A DNA stretch of 64,000 nucleotides from Hormiphora californensis (Eukaryota > Ctenophora > Tentaculata > Cydippida > Pleurobrachiidae). The notes beneath the pieces are model-generated. The model ran no database searches. It was not told the DNA's origin and saw nothing but the letters and a program-made list of their open reading frames with translations. The translations under genes were made by a program, and so were the position numbers. The stretch covers positions 2,295,231 through 2,359,230 of the forward strand of contig CM035355.1 of NCBI GenBank assembly GCA_020137815.1, read 5' to 3'. How positions within the stretch are numbered: the stretch's first letter is position 1; the number at the start of each line of letters is the position of its first letter. This document shows positions 1 through 16,046 of this stretch, one piece after another.

Positions 1-1117
1 CCGGAAGATCTGCTGCTGTCAGGGAGCAGGCTGGAGAATATGACAGATTACGCCAACGTGTTCAAGCCAGCCAATCAACGACTACTGATAGCTTTACCCA
101 ACGTCGCCCAAGGGTGATTACTCGAATCGAATATAGAAATCTCTGAATTGGCTACATAGCGGCCAAGTTTTCACGTGATGAGTTTCTGGAACAGCACTGT
201 ACCTCCCTGACATTGATCTCTTAAATTCGCACCTTGACATTGCCAGGAAGCCCAGAGCGTACAACAACATGGGTAGTATGTATAGGGAGAAAGTGAGAGA
301 TAGGCTAGGAACGGATGGTGCAGGTGATGTCAGCGTTCCCTAATCCAGCTACCATTTCCCCGAAATTCGCCCGTAGGGCGAACGGGCCTGCTAGTATTAG
401 TATATGCAAAAAAGAAAAGAGTGAAAAGTTTCTATATCGCTAGCTCGCGTTATTGCAGACCCCGTTTTAATTCTCATTGCGCCGCTACCAGACAGCCATA
501 TCGGCATATATCGCCCCTCAGTCCCAGCCTTGGGTTCCCAGAACACCGTATAACCTTTCCGCGGTATTCCTCTTTTTCTTTTCTTGCAAAAGTTCTGCTG
601 AGCTCAATCTCATTCTCTGTCGTGACCTGTATGGCGGCGCCATACCCCAGATGGGTCGCGGCGCCAGACAGGTCGTGACCGGCGTTGTATCACATTTTGA
701 GCTGTGTGGAAAGACCTCTATGTTCTCTTTCTAACGAGCCCAGGATGAAGCAATTTGACCAAGAAATGACTCAGTTATGGCCAAAAACGTATGCATTTGG
801 TGCTAAAAAGTGTACAACTTTACCACTTTAACCCACAATTTTCCGACTTCTAATGCGCGTTATTGTTTTGCGCGCAACAAATTTTTTGAGCGCGCGCGAC
901 TTAAGTTTGAAAATTCGAAAATTAAAAAATCTTGAAATCTTGAAATTCGAAATTTCTCAAATTCGTTTTTTGATCTTTTTTTGAACAGTCGTTGAAAATC
1001 GCTGGCTTATCCGTTTGCCTTATCCTGCTTAGCATTTGTCAACAACAATCTTTCAGTCTCTTTGTGAAAAGCTCACTTCTTTGGCTTGGGATGCGCTGCA
1101 GCGGGCAGCCCAATCAG
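1..1117. other. Gene-free left edge
   Basis: I see no conserved exon on either strand. At about 621-675 lies a GC-rich stretch containing GGCGGCGCCATACC and GGCGCCAGACAGG, which recurs near 31139-31320, 32618-32665 and 63580-63632, so it is part of a dispersed repeat. The remainder (840-1000) is AT-rich with alternating GCGC and TTTTT/AAATTCGAAA-like tracts. Confidence 0.5.
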
Positions 1118-1710
1118 CAGGGGCGAAGCAAGGCTGGGTCCATTGGGTCCAGGACCCACTTTTTGGACGAGAGAGGACAGGGGCGGTGCGCGGCGTTCAT
1201 TCACGAAAAAAAATTTGGGTCCAGCGCTGCAGAAAATGTAACGCGCGAGGTGGGTCTGGACCCTATTGGTCAATAGCGCTGCCGCAAAAGCTTTTTCTTG
1301 CGCGCATTCGTTTTTTCAATTGAAAATCTGCTCATTTTTTGTTTGTTTTTGCCGATTTTTTCACTTTTTAGCAAGTTTTCCCATTTTCTTCTCCTCTCTC
1401 GTCCAAAAAGTGGGTCCTGGACCCAATGGACCCAGCCTTGCTTCGCCCCTGAGAGAGGAGAAGAAAATGGGAAAACTTGCTAAAAAGTGCAAAAATCAGC
1501 AAAAAATTAACAAAAAAGTGACAAAAAATGAGCCGATTTTCAATTGAAAAAACGACTGTGCGCAAGAAAAAGCTTATGCGGCAGCGCTATTGACCAATAG
1601 GGTCCAGACCCAGCTCGCGCGTTACATTTTCTGCAGCGCTGGACCCAAGATTTTTTTCGTGAATGAACGCCGCGCACCGCCCCTGCCAATCAGCCAGGGG
1701 CAGTGCCAGC
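1118..1710. mobile_element. Fold-back (inverted-repeat) element
   Basis: Outer arms are near-perfect inverted repeats: about 1178-1345 reads as the reverse complement of about 1525-1688 (shared landmarks: GGGGCGGTGCGCGGCGTTC, TCCAGCGCTGCAGAAAATG, GACCCTATTGGTCAATAGCG). A second inverted pair is nested inside (1119-1176 versus 1398-1453), as is a third (1371-1406 versus 1449-1490). No transposase frame is present. The nested arms suggest insertion or rearrangement within a non-autonomous fold-back element. A hairpin-forming MITE is the best description; the family is unknown. Confidence 0.7.
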
Positions 1711-2104
1711 CTGCAAGGCTTTCAGCCGTCGGATCATCACAAGTGCGACCCTGCAACGAGGGGCATGCATCGATAACAACCCCTTGGCAGTCCCCACTTC
1801 TTAGGGATCCCTAAAGTCCATTTTTTCAACTGTTTACTGCCTTTTCGACTTGACTAATTTGGTTGAGGAACAGGCCGTGAGAAAGTAGGAGACACTATAT
1901 ATAGTCCCTGGAAAATGACTAAGGCGGTTCAAGGTGCCCGCAGCCCAACTTTTACTGCTATTTTTGAAAATTTGGTCCGCCTAATGTCTCCCAACATCTA
2001 AAACCAACCCAGCTACACACACTGGAAGCGTTTCCTGCTTGCTATGCTCCTGAAACTACCGATAACGCGCATAACGGACCGCCTTTTCCATTTTAACCTG
2101 CTTA

Positions 2105-4066
2105 TCTCTTAGAAACTTTCCCACTTTGACCTCCTTATCTCTAAGAAACTTTCCCACTTTGACCTCCTAATCTCTATGAAACTTTCCCATTTTGACTTCC
2201 TGATCTCTAAGAAACTTTCCCACTTTGACCTCCTTATCTTTAAGAAACTTTCCCACTTTGACCTCCTAATCTCTAAGAAACTTTCCCATTTCAACCTCCT
2301 AATCTCTAAAAAACTTTCCCACTTTGACCTCCTTATCTCTAAGAAACTTTCCCACTTTGGTCTTTGACCTCCTTTTCTCTAAGAAACTTTCCCACTTTGA
2401 CCTCCTTATCTCTAAGAAACTTTCCCACTTTGACCTCCTTATCTCTAAGAAACTTTCCCACTTTGACCTCCTTATCTCTAAGAAACTTTCCCACTTTGAC
2501 CTCCTTATCTCTAAGAAACTTTCCCACTTTGACCTGCTTATCTCTAAGAAACTATCCCACTTTGACCTCCTTATCTCTAAGAAACTTTCCCATTTTGACC
2601 TCCTAATCTCTAAGAAACTTTCCCACCTTGACCTACTTATCTCTAAGAAACTTTCCCACTTTGACCTCCTTATCTCTAAGAAACTTTCCCATTTTGACCT
2701 CCTTATCTCTAAGAAACTTTCCCACTTTGACCTCCTTATCTCTAAGAAACTTTCCCACTTTAACCTCTTTATCTCTTTGAAACTTTCCCACTTTGACCTC
2801 CTAATCTATAAGAAACTTTCTCACTTTGACCTCCTTATCTCTAATAAACTTTCCCACTTTGACCTCCTTATCTCTAAGAAACTTTCCCATTTTAACCTCC
2901 TTATCTCTAAGAAACTATCCCACTTTGACCTCCTTAACTCTAAGAAACTTTCCCACTTTGACCTCCTTATCTCTAAGAAACTTTCCCATTTTGACCTCCT
3001 TATCTCTAAGAAACTTTCCCACTTTGACCTCCTAATCTCTAAGAAACTTTCCCACCTTGACCTCCTTATCTCTAAGAAACTTTCCCACTTTGACCTCCTT
3101 ATCTCTAAGAAAGTTTCCCATTTTGACCTCCTTATCTCTAAGAAACTTTCCCACTTTGACCTCCTTATCTCTAAGAAACTTTCCCCTTTTAACCTCCTTA
3201 TCTCTAAGAAACTATCCCACTTTGACCTCCTTATCTCTAAGAAACTTTCCCACTTTGACCTCCTAATCTCTAAGAAACTTTCCCACCTTGACCTCCTTAT
3301 CTCTAAGAAACTTTCCCACTTTGACCTCCTTATCTCTAAGAAACTTGTCCCACTTTGACCTCCTAATCTCTAAGAAACTTTCCCATTTTAACCTCCTTAT
3401 CTCTAAGAAACTTTCCCATTTTAAACTCCTTATCTCTAAGAAACTTTCCCACTTTGACCTCCTAATCTCTAAGAAACTTTGCCATTTTGACCTCCTTATC
3501 TCTAAGAAACTTTCCCACTTTGACCTCCTTATCTCTAAGAAACTTTCCCACTTTGACCTCCTAATCTCTAAGAAACTTTCCCACTTTGACCTCCTTATCT
3601 CTAAGAAACTTTCCCACTTTGACCTCCTTATCTCTAAGAATCTTTCCCACTTTGACCTCCTAATCTCTAAGAAACTTTCCCACCTTGACCTCCTTATCTC
3701 TAAGAAACTTTCCCACTTTGACCTCCTTATCTCTAAGAAACTTTCCCATTTTGACCTCCTTATCTCTAAGAAACTTTCCCACTTTGACCTCCTTATCTCT
3801 AAGAAACTTGTCCCACTTTGACCTCCTTATCTCTAAGAAACTTTCCCACTTTGACCTCCTAATCTCTAAGAAACTTTCCCACTTTGACCTCCTTATCTCT
3901 AAGAAACTTTCCCACTTTGACCTCCTTATTTCTAAGAAACTTTCCCACTTTGACCTCCTTATCTCTAATAAACTTTCCTACTTTGACCTCCTTATGGCTT
4001 ATCTCTAAGAAACTTTCCCACTTTGACCTCCTAATCTCTAAGAAACTTTCCCATTTTAACCCCTAA
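2105..4066. repeat. 33-bp minisatellite, about 59 copies
   Basis: The unit is CTTTCCCACTTTGACCTCC followed by TTATCTCTAAGAAA, 33 bp in all, repeated with scattered single-base changes (TTATCT/TAATCT, CACTTT/CATTTT) and a few indels. Since 33 is a multiple of three, frames stay open for hundreds of codons (an 11-residue repeat of KKLSHFDLLIS type). No start context, intron structure or conserved flank supports coding. Higher-order similarity between blocks suggests expansion by unequal exchange. Confidence 0.95.
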
Positions 4067-4229
4067 TCTCATGGGTCGTAAGTTCACCTGTCCGTATTGT
4101 TTGTTCATTTATTGTGTACAGTTGATATTGTGAATGTAATTGACTATTCAATAATTAAGAGTAAGACAAGACATAGCTTGAGAGTGTGGCGTGTGCCCCA
4201 GACAGACCAACATACGATAAATATCAAAC

Positions 4230-4480
4230 CAGACCAAGACACTCTCAAAGGCAAAACGTTACCTACCCGACCAAGACCCTCTCAAAGGCAAAAAGTTACC
4301 TTTTTTTCAATTCCAAGACCCTCTGAAAGGCAAAACGTTACCTACCCGACCAAGACCCTCTCAAAGGCAAAAAGTTACCTATTTTCAAGTCGAAGACCCT
4401 CTCAAAGGCAAAATGTTACCTACCCGACCAAGACCCTTTCAAAGGCAAAACGTTACCTATCGGACCAAGATCCTCTCAAA
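4230..4480. repeat. Second minisatellite
   Basis: About seven imperfect copies of a unit built around CCAAGACCCTCTCAAAGGCA then AAACGTTACCTACCCGA. Alternate copies carry TTTTCAA-type variants, giving an irregular period of roughly 37-50 bp. It lies close after the 33-bp array and has a different sequence. Confidence 0.85.
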
Positions 4481-5508
4481 TGTTCCAGAAATTTAAACCA
4501 TGAGTCTCTTTCTCTCCCAGGGGAGAGAAAGGGACTCAGCGCCATTAGTTACCACATACCCGGGTTGGTATGGAGGTTTGCTGAGCGTATCCCATGGTTT
4601 AGTGACAAACAAACAAACAAACAAACACTCTGCGTTTAATGTCTACTGTCTGTACCCATGAGAGGTGTTATGATAGTTTTTGTTTTTGATAGCATCCACT
4701 GCTTTAGCTTCACCATTAGCTTTTCTATTCATTAGTATAGTCTTCATTTCTTCCTCAATTGATACATTATACAAGCTCCTCACACGGTGCAACCCTCTGC
4801 CTAAAGCTTATAATCTCCTTATCATCATTGTACAGGCGTTTTCTGATGTTTAATGTTCTTCGTTTGAAATTCTTCGCATTACAACGATCTTTCTTCAAAC
4901 CTTTGACAAAGGTAAAGCCTGTAATATCCAGTACTACCTGAAGTTCACCATCTCTCTCACCATTTCTCCAGTCGTGTCTCCTGCTTCAATACACATCTTT
5001 TCGAGCTTGTCCCAGTCTAAAAGTATGGTTTTCATTGGCAAGTAATGCAGCCTTTTGTTAGGAGCGAAGCTCCACTTGGTCAATTTCTCACTACCGGATG
5101 CCAGGAGACAGCCCGATTGCATTGTTGCACCGGGCCTCTTCACAATTCCCCAATTCTATAATTCCATCGCCCACTGAACTGCAGTGTAACGCGCGCAGTA
5201 ACTTTAACGCCATAATATTGAGAGTACAGCAGTTCAGTATCACGCGCACACCATCATCTCACATCCGGAGCTACAGCTTCTGCAGGGTGTGTTGTATCAC
5301 CAGCAGCTGTAAGTCTTCTGTTACCACGGTGGAACCACGCCTAACCACTTTGACTACCACCGGACTTGTGGGGGTGCTGCCCCTGCACCCTCACTAGTTT
5401 CACCCCAATACCCCCTGACCGAGGCTGACGCCACTACTGCCTAACCATTACAATATTCTAATTAGTATAGTTTTCTCACCCAATCTAACTAAACCCAATT
5501 CCATAGCC
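4481..5508. other. Spacer upstream of ADAD-A
   Basis: No conserved exon recognised. At 4500-4540 there is a stem of about 17 bp (GAGTCTCTTTCTCTCCC against GGGAGAGAAAGGGACTC, one mismatch). At about 5380-5450 a stretch with CCCCTGCACCCT, GTTTCACCC, CCCCTGACC and CTACTGCC resembles, in the same order, a stretch at 46515-46600 upstream of RhoGDI. The last bases before the gene are TTCCATAG then CC and the ATG. Confidence 0.4.
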
Positions 5509-10332
<4,824 letters not shown>

Positions 10333-10577
10333 AGTGGGAGAGATGTTTTACACAGACGCTCATAACATAAACTGATTATATTTGTTGAGTGTTTACTTTT
10401 TTTTACAAATATACAAGAATATTATATTGCGCTGGTATTCCCATGTTCAATGTTTATCCGCTCTATACTATTTTATTTTATATGTGCATTCTTATATAAC
10501 TTTGTAGGATTTAGGTAGCTAACCAATCTCTCTCTCTACCTCTAGCTAACCCATCTCTCTCTACCTCTAGCTAAAAG
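10333..10577. other. 245-bp intercistronic spacer
   Basis: Contains no AATAAA or ATTAAA. It ends in two copies of CTCTCTCTACCTCTAGCTAA; the second AG lies 7 nt before the ADAD-B ATG. This reads as a polypyrimidine tract plus 3' splice site with no intron donor nearby, as expected for a trans-splice acceptor. The role is inferred. Confidence 0.55.
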
Positions 10578-13388
10578 ATGGACGCACCATCACCCCTCCA
10601 ATATGGTTCCATCGTCCACACAATGCGAGGTTCATTCCGTCCCAGTGCACCAAAACCCCGGGAAATGCCCACATCAACACTTCGACCTGGGTTCTCGAAA
10701 CTTCCACCCTTCCAGGAAAAACCCGATAATCAGCAGTTTGGAGGGGGTTGGCGGGGTCGTGGAGGAATGGCCAGGGGAGGAAATAACGATAATAGGGGTC
10801 GAGGGAATGGAGATATGGGTAGGGGTTTTAATGGTAGAGGAAGAGGAAACGGCAGAGGAGGGGGCAGCGATAGGGGCAGAGGTGGCAGCAATAGGGGTGG
10901 CAGGGGTAACGGGAACAACAAAGATAACTCATCAAGGGGAGGATTCCAAAACAGGGGTAGTTCCAACAGGGGTAGATCCAATAATGGAAGATTTAATAAT
11001 GGTAGATCTAACAGAGGAAACAACAGGGGAGGCAACAGAGGAAACAACAGGGGAGGCAACAATGGGGACCCCAACCAGGGATACCAACCCCCATCCCACA
11101 TGGAGAGTGGGTATCAGCCAGGCTGGCCTCCCCGTCCCCCTGGAGGAATGAGGGGTACCCCACCTCCACTCGGAATGAGGGGTACCCCACCTCCACCACG
11201 AGGTGGGGCCTGGCCACGGACACCCCAACCCTGGGGAGATGGTTACCAAGCACCCACAAAATCCCTCCTAAACCCTGATTATCTAAAGGATGATTCTACA
11301 CCTAAAACTGGTTCACTGTTGAACCCTGCCTATTTGAGGGATGATCTGAGAGATGACCCTAGTGAACCGGACTACTTGAAAGTAGCGTTCCAACACCCAC
11401 CTATTATGCCACCGGTACACCATCATTATTATGAGGGAGAAGTTCTGGAGGAGGATTTCTCAACAATGGATTATCATGGTGATGGAACTGGTTATGTGGC
11501 TCCACCTACCTTTCCACCTGTTGTTGGGGTACCCCCACCATCTAGTGTTGTACCACCACAAATACCCTTTGAAGGTTTCCCAGCTCAAACCTCATCGTAC
11601 AGCACCCCGTCCCTCTCTGTGGTACAGATTCCAACCACCCAGCCACCCCCACCCTCCTCGCAGCCACCACCCTCATCTCAGCCACCGATGGAAAATAATA
11701 CCGCAGTACAGAAAGTGTCAAGTCAGACTTTCAACCTGGCCCTGAGGACTCTTGCAGCAAGGCCGGTCGGAGAGGAAAACAGCACCACTAAAATTGATCC
11801 ACAACAATTGTACCAGGCCGTGGATGAAGCAACGGCGATTGAGCACAAGATGGACCCTCAGGACGCGTTCGAACAGTTCCCGAATAGAGGAAAAAGAAGG
11901 AAGTTAGCTGCTCGAAGCAACACACACGCCTGTTTGATGGATCTTGTGGCACATGCTTTCCCTTCAACAGGTACAAGATCCAGGAATATTAGCAGTTATA
12001 GGAACATTAGCAGTTATATTTGGAGGGGGATTCGCAATCCTTTCCAGAATCTTTATTTCCCCTTCCCTTTAAAAAATATCTTTCTATTTTAATCCCCCAT
12101 TTCCCAGAGTTTGAGTCGGTGAAGGAGAAAATGAACGAATGTGTTGTGGTGGCTAGAGTTAATAATATCGAGTTCTCTGGAAAAGGGTGCACAGTAATGA
12201 ATGCTAACGAGAAAGCAGCAGAGAAGATCGCCAGAGCTTTCGAGGTTAGTGGTGTGTGATTGGATTTCTGATACCCTTTGCTTTGGCATTTTCTCTTTTG
12301 TGTTGTAGCACTTTACTTGTTCGTTAGTGTACAATGTACATGTGGGACTATTTTGTAAGAACATATTATGTAATGACGAATGATCTAAATTTCAGATATT
12401 GGGTACATCCAAACCCGTCCAGACCAGCCCTGAAGCGATCGATAATAAGATGAGGAGAAAGTGTAGCAACATGGCCAAGAAAACGTGGTTTATCCCCAGT
12501 TTGTCGAATGTGAACTATCTTTACTGGACTTGTAGACTTGAAATCCAACGGGAATTCTTCGAAGGTATTAATTATATTAGAGATCATGCACATGGTGACA
12601 AATGCCATTTGAATGGTTACAAATCTCACTTATTTTGGTCATGTATCAACTATCTGTCACCAATTATGAACCCCCCCTCCCACATGATACAACAGTGTCA
12701 TGTGTTCAATTAACCCTAAATATTAATCCAGGACAACACTCAATTGCTAAGATAGCCTACGAGATGGCTGCTGGCGCTGCAATACAAACACTACGCCCCC
12801 CTCACGAACAACCGAAGAAAGATAGAACAGGTGATAATCATCTTTTCCCTATTCCCTTTTTATGTACCCTATTTATCTGGGCATACATTTTGCTATTCTG
12901 TCCCAGTAAAAAAGGAACCATTTCCCAAATCTCCTTCTTTTCCCCAAATTTTTATGTCCCATTCTTTCCCCCTGCAGTTGATAAGTCTAAGAACGAGGAT
13001 GGTGTGAAACCTGCTGAAGGACCTGAGAACATTCTTTATGAGAAGTGTTGGCAGTTTTGTAAAGCTCTTATAGAGGGAATTCCTGATCGGTGCACAAAGA
13101 AACATAGTCTAACGTGTGTTGCCAAGGTAACCAAGAAACATAGTCTAACGTGTGTTGCCAAGGTAACCAAGAAACATAGTCTAACCTGTGTTGCCAAGGT
13201 AACCAAGAAACATAGTCTAACATGTGTTTTCCTATTTTCTAGATAGTCGGGGAAGAGAGTGAGGTGGTTGCTGTAGGCTGTGGAAACAAAGTGATTGTAC
13301 AGGGATCAGCAACCCGTGATGGTACTACCATCCGGGACTGCACTGGTATGTAGAAATATCTTTCTTCTAAGCTCTCCCTCTCTCTTTC

Positions 13389-13447
<59 letters not shown>

Positions 13448-15752
13448 CTATCTCTCACTCTCTCTCTATCTCTCACTCTCTCTCTCTCTCTCTCTATCTC
13501 TCACTACCCTCTCTGCCTCGCTGCCCGGTGCCCCCTTCTATCTCCCCCTCTCCATTCTCCAACTTCCCTATCCTCATCCCCTTCCTCAGCCAACAGTCTG
13601 GTAGTAAGGAGTTTCCGAAGGTACCTACTCGACCAAATTACAGAATTGTGTCACGAACGAGAGAGCATCTTTTACGTTCCGGGAGGTACCAAACAAATCC
13701 AGGTATTCACCAGGAACCGACCGAAACAAGTAAACAACCAATCAGAACTCGGTATTTAGGTCACGTGACTGGTTATTAGCCAATCAGGGACCAGTATTTC
13801 CTGATTCGGTCGGTTCCTGGTATTCACCCAGTCTGAGAAACCCCCAACTCCCTCTGTTTGCCCCTTATGTCCCCTTCTGTGGCTCAATTCTTTAAGCCTC
13901 TCTCTCTAAACCCCTACATGCTCTCTTTCTCTAACATCTTTCTTTCTAACACTCTGCAACCCCCTCTCTCAGCTGAAAGAAGGCATCCGTTTTGTTCTTG
14001 TCCTGTCTGTGTCCCCGATGGGAGACTGCAAACTGTTCCAAGGTGATCAATATCAAGTGTACCGACACTGGGACCCTGCTGATGACACTACACTACCCAA
14101 ATCTAAAAAGATCAAGGATCAGTATGTTGATTTTGATACCGAAATGCTTGGAAAGGTAACAACATCATGAGCTCTCTCTCCTACTTATCTTATTACTTGT
14201 CCCACTACCCCCGGGGTTAGTGGGGCAGTTGCAATTGTACCTCACCACCCCTACCCAACTATGTACTACTACCCAGCTACCACCTACCCCTAGCACTCCA
14301 CCTTTACAGTTGCAATTGTACCACCTCTCCCCCTTCCCCTTCCTCTCCCCTACCCCACTACTACAACCCCTAACTCTCCCCTCCCCAGTTGCAATTGTAC
14401 CGACCCAACCCCACTACCGCTACCTGTACCTCATATCTCCCCTCCCCAGTTGCAATTGTACCGAAGGATGAAGTCCAATAAGGTGATGGATAATTGTCTC
14501 CAAGTAACCCCGGAAACAATGCCCTATGTTACTGACATTGTGTCCGCATCAGACAAGATAGCACTACGGAATGCTGTTGGATATCAAGGAGCACTACTTT
14601 CAACACTTCTCCTATCTTCTATTAGATTTACTGATATTTATGTGTCAAGGTTGGTTGGGCCAGAACTCCTGAAAATGAAGCAGAATCTGTATTGTAACCG
14701 TAGTGCTACAACAAAGTAATACATCTTGTTTCTACTACAATAAATTAGTAAAGTTCCAAAAGTGCTAAAACCCGAACTGTTCAGATCATTCCACGCGGAA
14801 GCACTAGAGCGTGGTCTTGTCGAGAGAGTCCGTGGATACATTCCCGATCCTCCACCCCGGATCCGCCAAGTCAAATGGAAGCCAGGCCGGATGGCTGATA
14901 TGACTTGTGTTTATGGATTCATCTGGTCTCTGTCTCCACAGAACCCCCTACCCGTTGAGATCATCAGAACAGATCTAGGTATGTAACATGTTTAGTGTTG
15001 TGTTTTCCGCGTTACTACGTGCAATGTCAGATACGGATTACGGTATGACCCAATTTCCCTCCCACTTGATTTTCTAATCCAAGAGGCGGTACACCTTACT
15101 CAAGATTTGACTATCAGTTATTTCTCAAATATTTCTCTCCAGGCCGTGCGATATTGACCGAGTGTCTACAGGATGATGATCCTAGAAGTGAAGGGTATGT
15201 GGATAACAACTAATCCACCTAATTAATTAGTAATTGATTAATTAGTAATTGCTTTAGTTCCACCAATTCTCCCCTAAAACCAAATTTTCTTCGCAGGACA
15301 CTTGATATAGAGGTAGAATCTGCTCTTCCCTCTCGATATAGCTCTTTGGAATACTATAAAGAGTTTTGTAAGGTTCAAAACCTTCTTGAGAGACCGGTAT
15401 GTCGTACTAAAACACAAGGATTGTCCCTATACTAGAAATTAAGATACAACGGGCTCGACATAAATCCTCATTGGTTTTTATACTGTTAATCTTTTGTGAG
15501 CTTCAATCAAACAGGCTTCTTTCGAGAATCCTGGAAGCTCTTAATTAAATAAGGAAGTGGGTAATTAGGCCACTAATGGGCGGTTAATTAGCTACACCAA
15601 TTAGTTAATTATACCAATTACAGGTATCCCTGTTTCGTGTTACAAAGATCTCTGCGTACAACTATCAGAAGGAGAAACAAACAGTGAAGGATTTCTACAA
15701 ATCAGCCGGAATGGGAACTTGGCCAAACAGAATTGACAAACTCAACTTTTAA
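10578..15752 (+). CDS. ADAD/ADAR-family pseudo-deaminase with RGG head (paralog B)
   Basis: Thirteen exons: 10578-11970, 12108-12244, 12396-12564, 12732-12830, 12978-13126, 13243-13345, 13590-13702, 13973-14155, 14450-14649, 14749-14978, 15143-15194, 15297-15396, 15624-15752; 1018 residues in consistent phase. A large first exon encodes a Gly/Arg/Asn-rich RGG-type region (about residues 50-175), then Pro-rich low-complexity sequence with repeated SLLNP-x-YL motifs. dsRBD-like segments follow (exons 1-2 and 3-4), then the deaminase fold with the GYQGALLSTLL hallmark. The catalytic HAE is T-A-N and the PCG is PMG, so the enzyme is predicted inactive. Shared loss with paralog A (T for H, PMG for PCG) and intron positions matching at the HAE region indicate tandem duplication after catalysis was lost. 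Exon 5 ends in a repeat of its own splice donor, and exon 9 is preceded by repeated acceptors. Confidence 0.83.
13093..13240. repeat. 36-bp repeat carrying a splice donor
   Basis: Four copies of CCAAGAAACATAGTCTAACG then TGTGTTGCCAAGGTAA. The first spans the end of ADAD-B exon 5 and its donor (AAG|GTAACC at 13126); identical donors recur at 13162 and 13198, and the fourth copy has lost it. The period of 36 keeps the frame open, so downstream donor use would add 12 residues per unit. Each junction also forms GTTGCCAAGGTAAC, a palindromic X-box-like 14-mer. Confidence 0.9.
13397..13503. repeat. (CT)n microsatellite
   Basis: CT-rich tract in ADAD-B intron 6, interrupted by TATCTCTCAC variants. 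Confidence 0.9.
13711..13819. mobile_element. 109-bp MITE with 8-bp target duplication (hAT-like)
   Basis: Sits in ADAD-B intron 7. Terminal inverted repeats are CAGGAACCGACCGAA and TTCGGTCGGTTCCTG, flanked by the direct repeat GTATTCAC at 13703-13710 and 13820-13827. An 8-bp target duplication is typical of hAT-superfamily transposons. Related copies lie at 28001-28098 and from 63946 to the window end. There is no coding capacity. Confidence 0.85.
14229..14461. repeat. Repeated splice-acceptor unit before ADAD-B exon 9
   Basis: The first 12 bases of exon 9 (TTGCAATTGTAC) preceded by CAG occur four times, at 14229, 14310, 14389 and 14450, spaced 81, 79 and 61 bp, with pyrimidine-rich filler. 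Only the last copy continues the protein in frame; the upstream three would frameshift. Confidence 0.85.
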
Positions 15753-16046
15753 AATTAGTACTCAAACCATACCACATATTTATTTTTGATGGGTATAAAT
15801 CAGCTAAGCATTGAAAAGCGTTTAACTTTATCAGCGTTATAACTATTTTATTTTTTGTTTTATTTTTGCTTGAAAGGGGCTCCGGGATGGCCAAACCCGT
15901 TACAATATTGTTACTACAGTTTGATGAGGATATTTATGTTTTTCTTTTTAAAAGTACCGTTTTGATGTCCCCAGTCTCCCCCCCCCCCCCATATTCCCGC
16001 CTGGATTACCACAACATCATAACAACACACCTTCTCTTTTCTTAGC
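15753..16046. other. 294-bp intercistronic spacer
   Basis: No AATAAA or ATTAAA seen. It ends with CACCTTCTCTTTTCTTAG, then one base and the ESF1 ATG, a strong 3'-splice-site-like sequence directly at the start codon. A C14 run lies near 15976. Confidence 0.55.

Noticed and set aside
2324-4066. Long repetitive open frames (up to 344 codons) as a repeat protein
   Set aside because: The 33-bp period keeps several frames on both strands open; no ATG context, splice sites or conserved domain.
14716-14748. A 33-nt intron in ADAD-B extending exon 9 to 14715
   Set aside because: In frame, but a donor at 14649 gives a normal 99-nt intron and better alignment with the ADAR fold (IYVSSK); kept only as an alternative.
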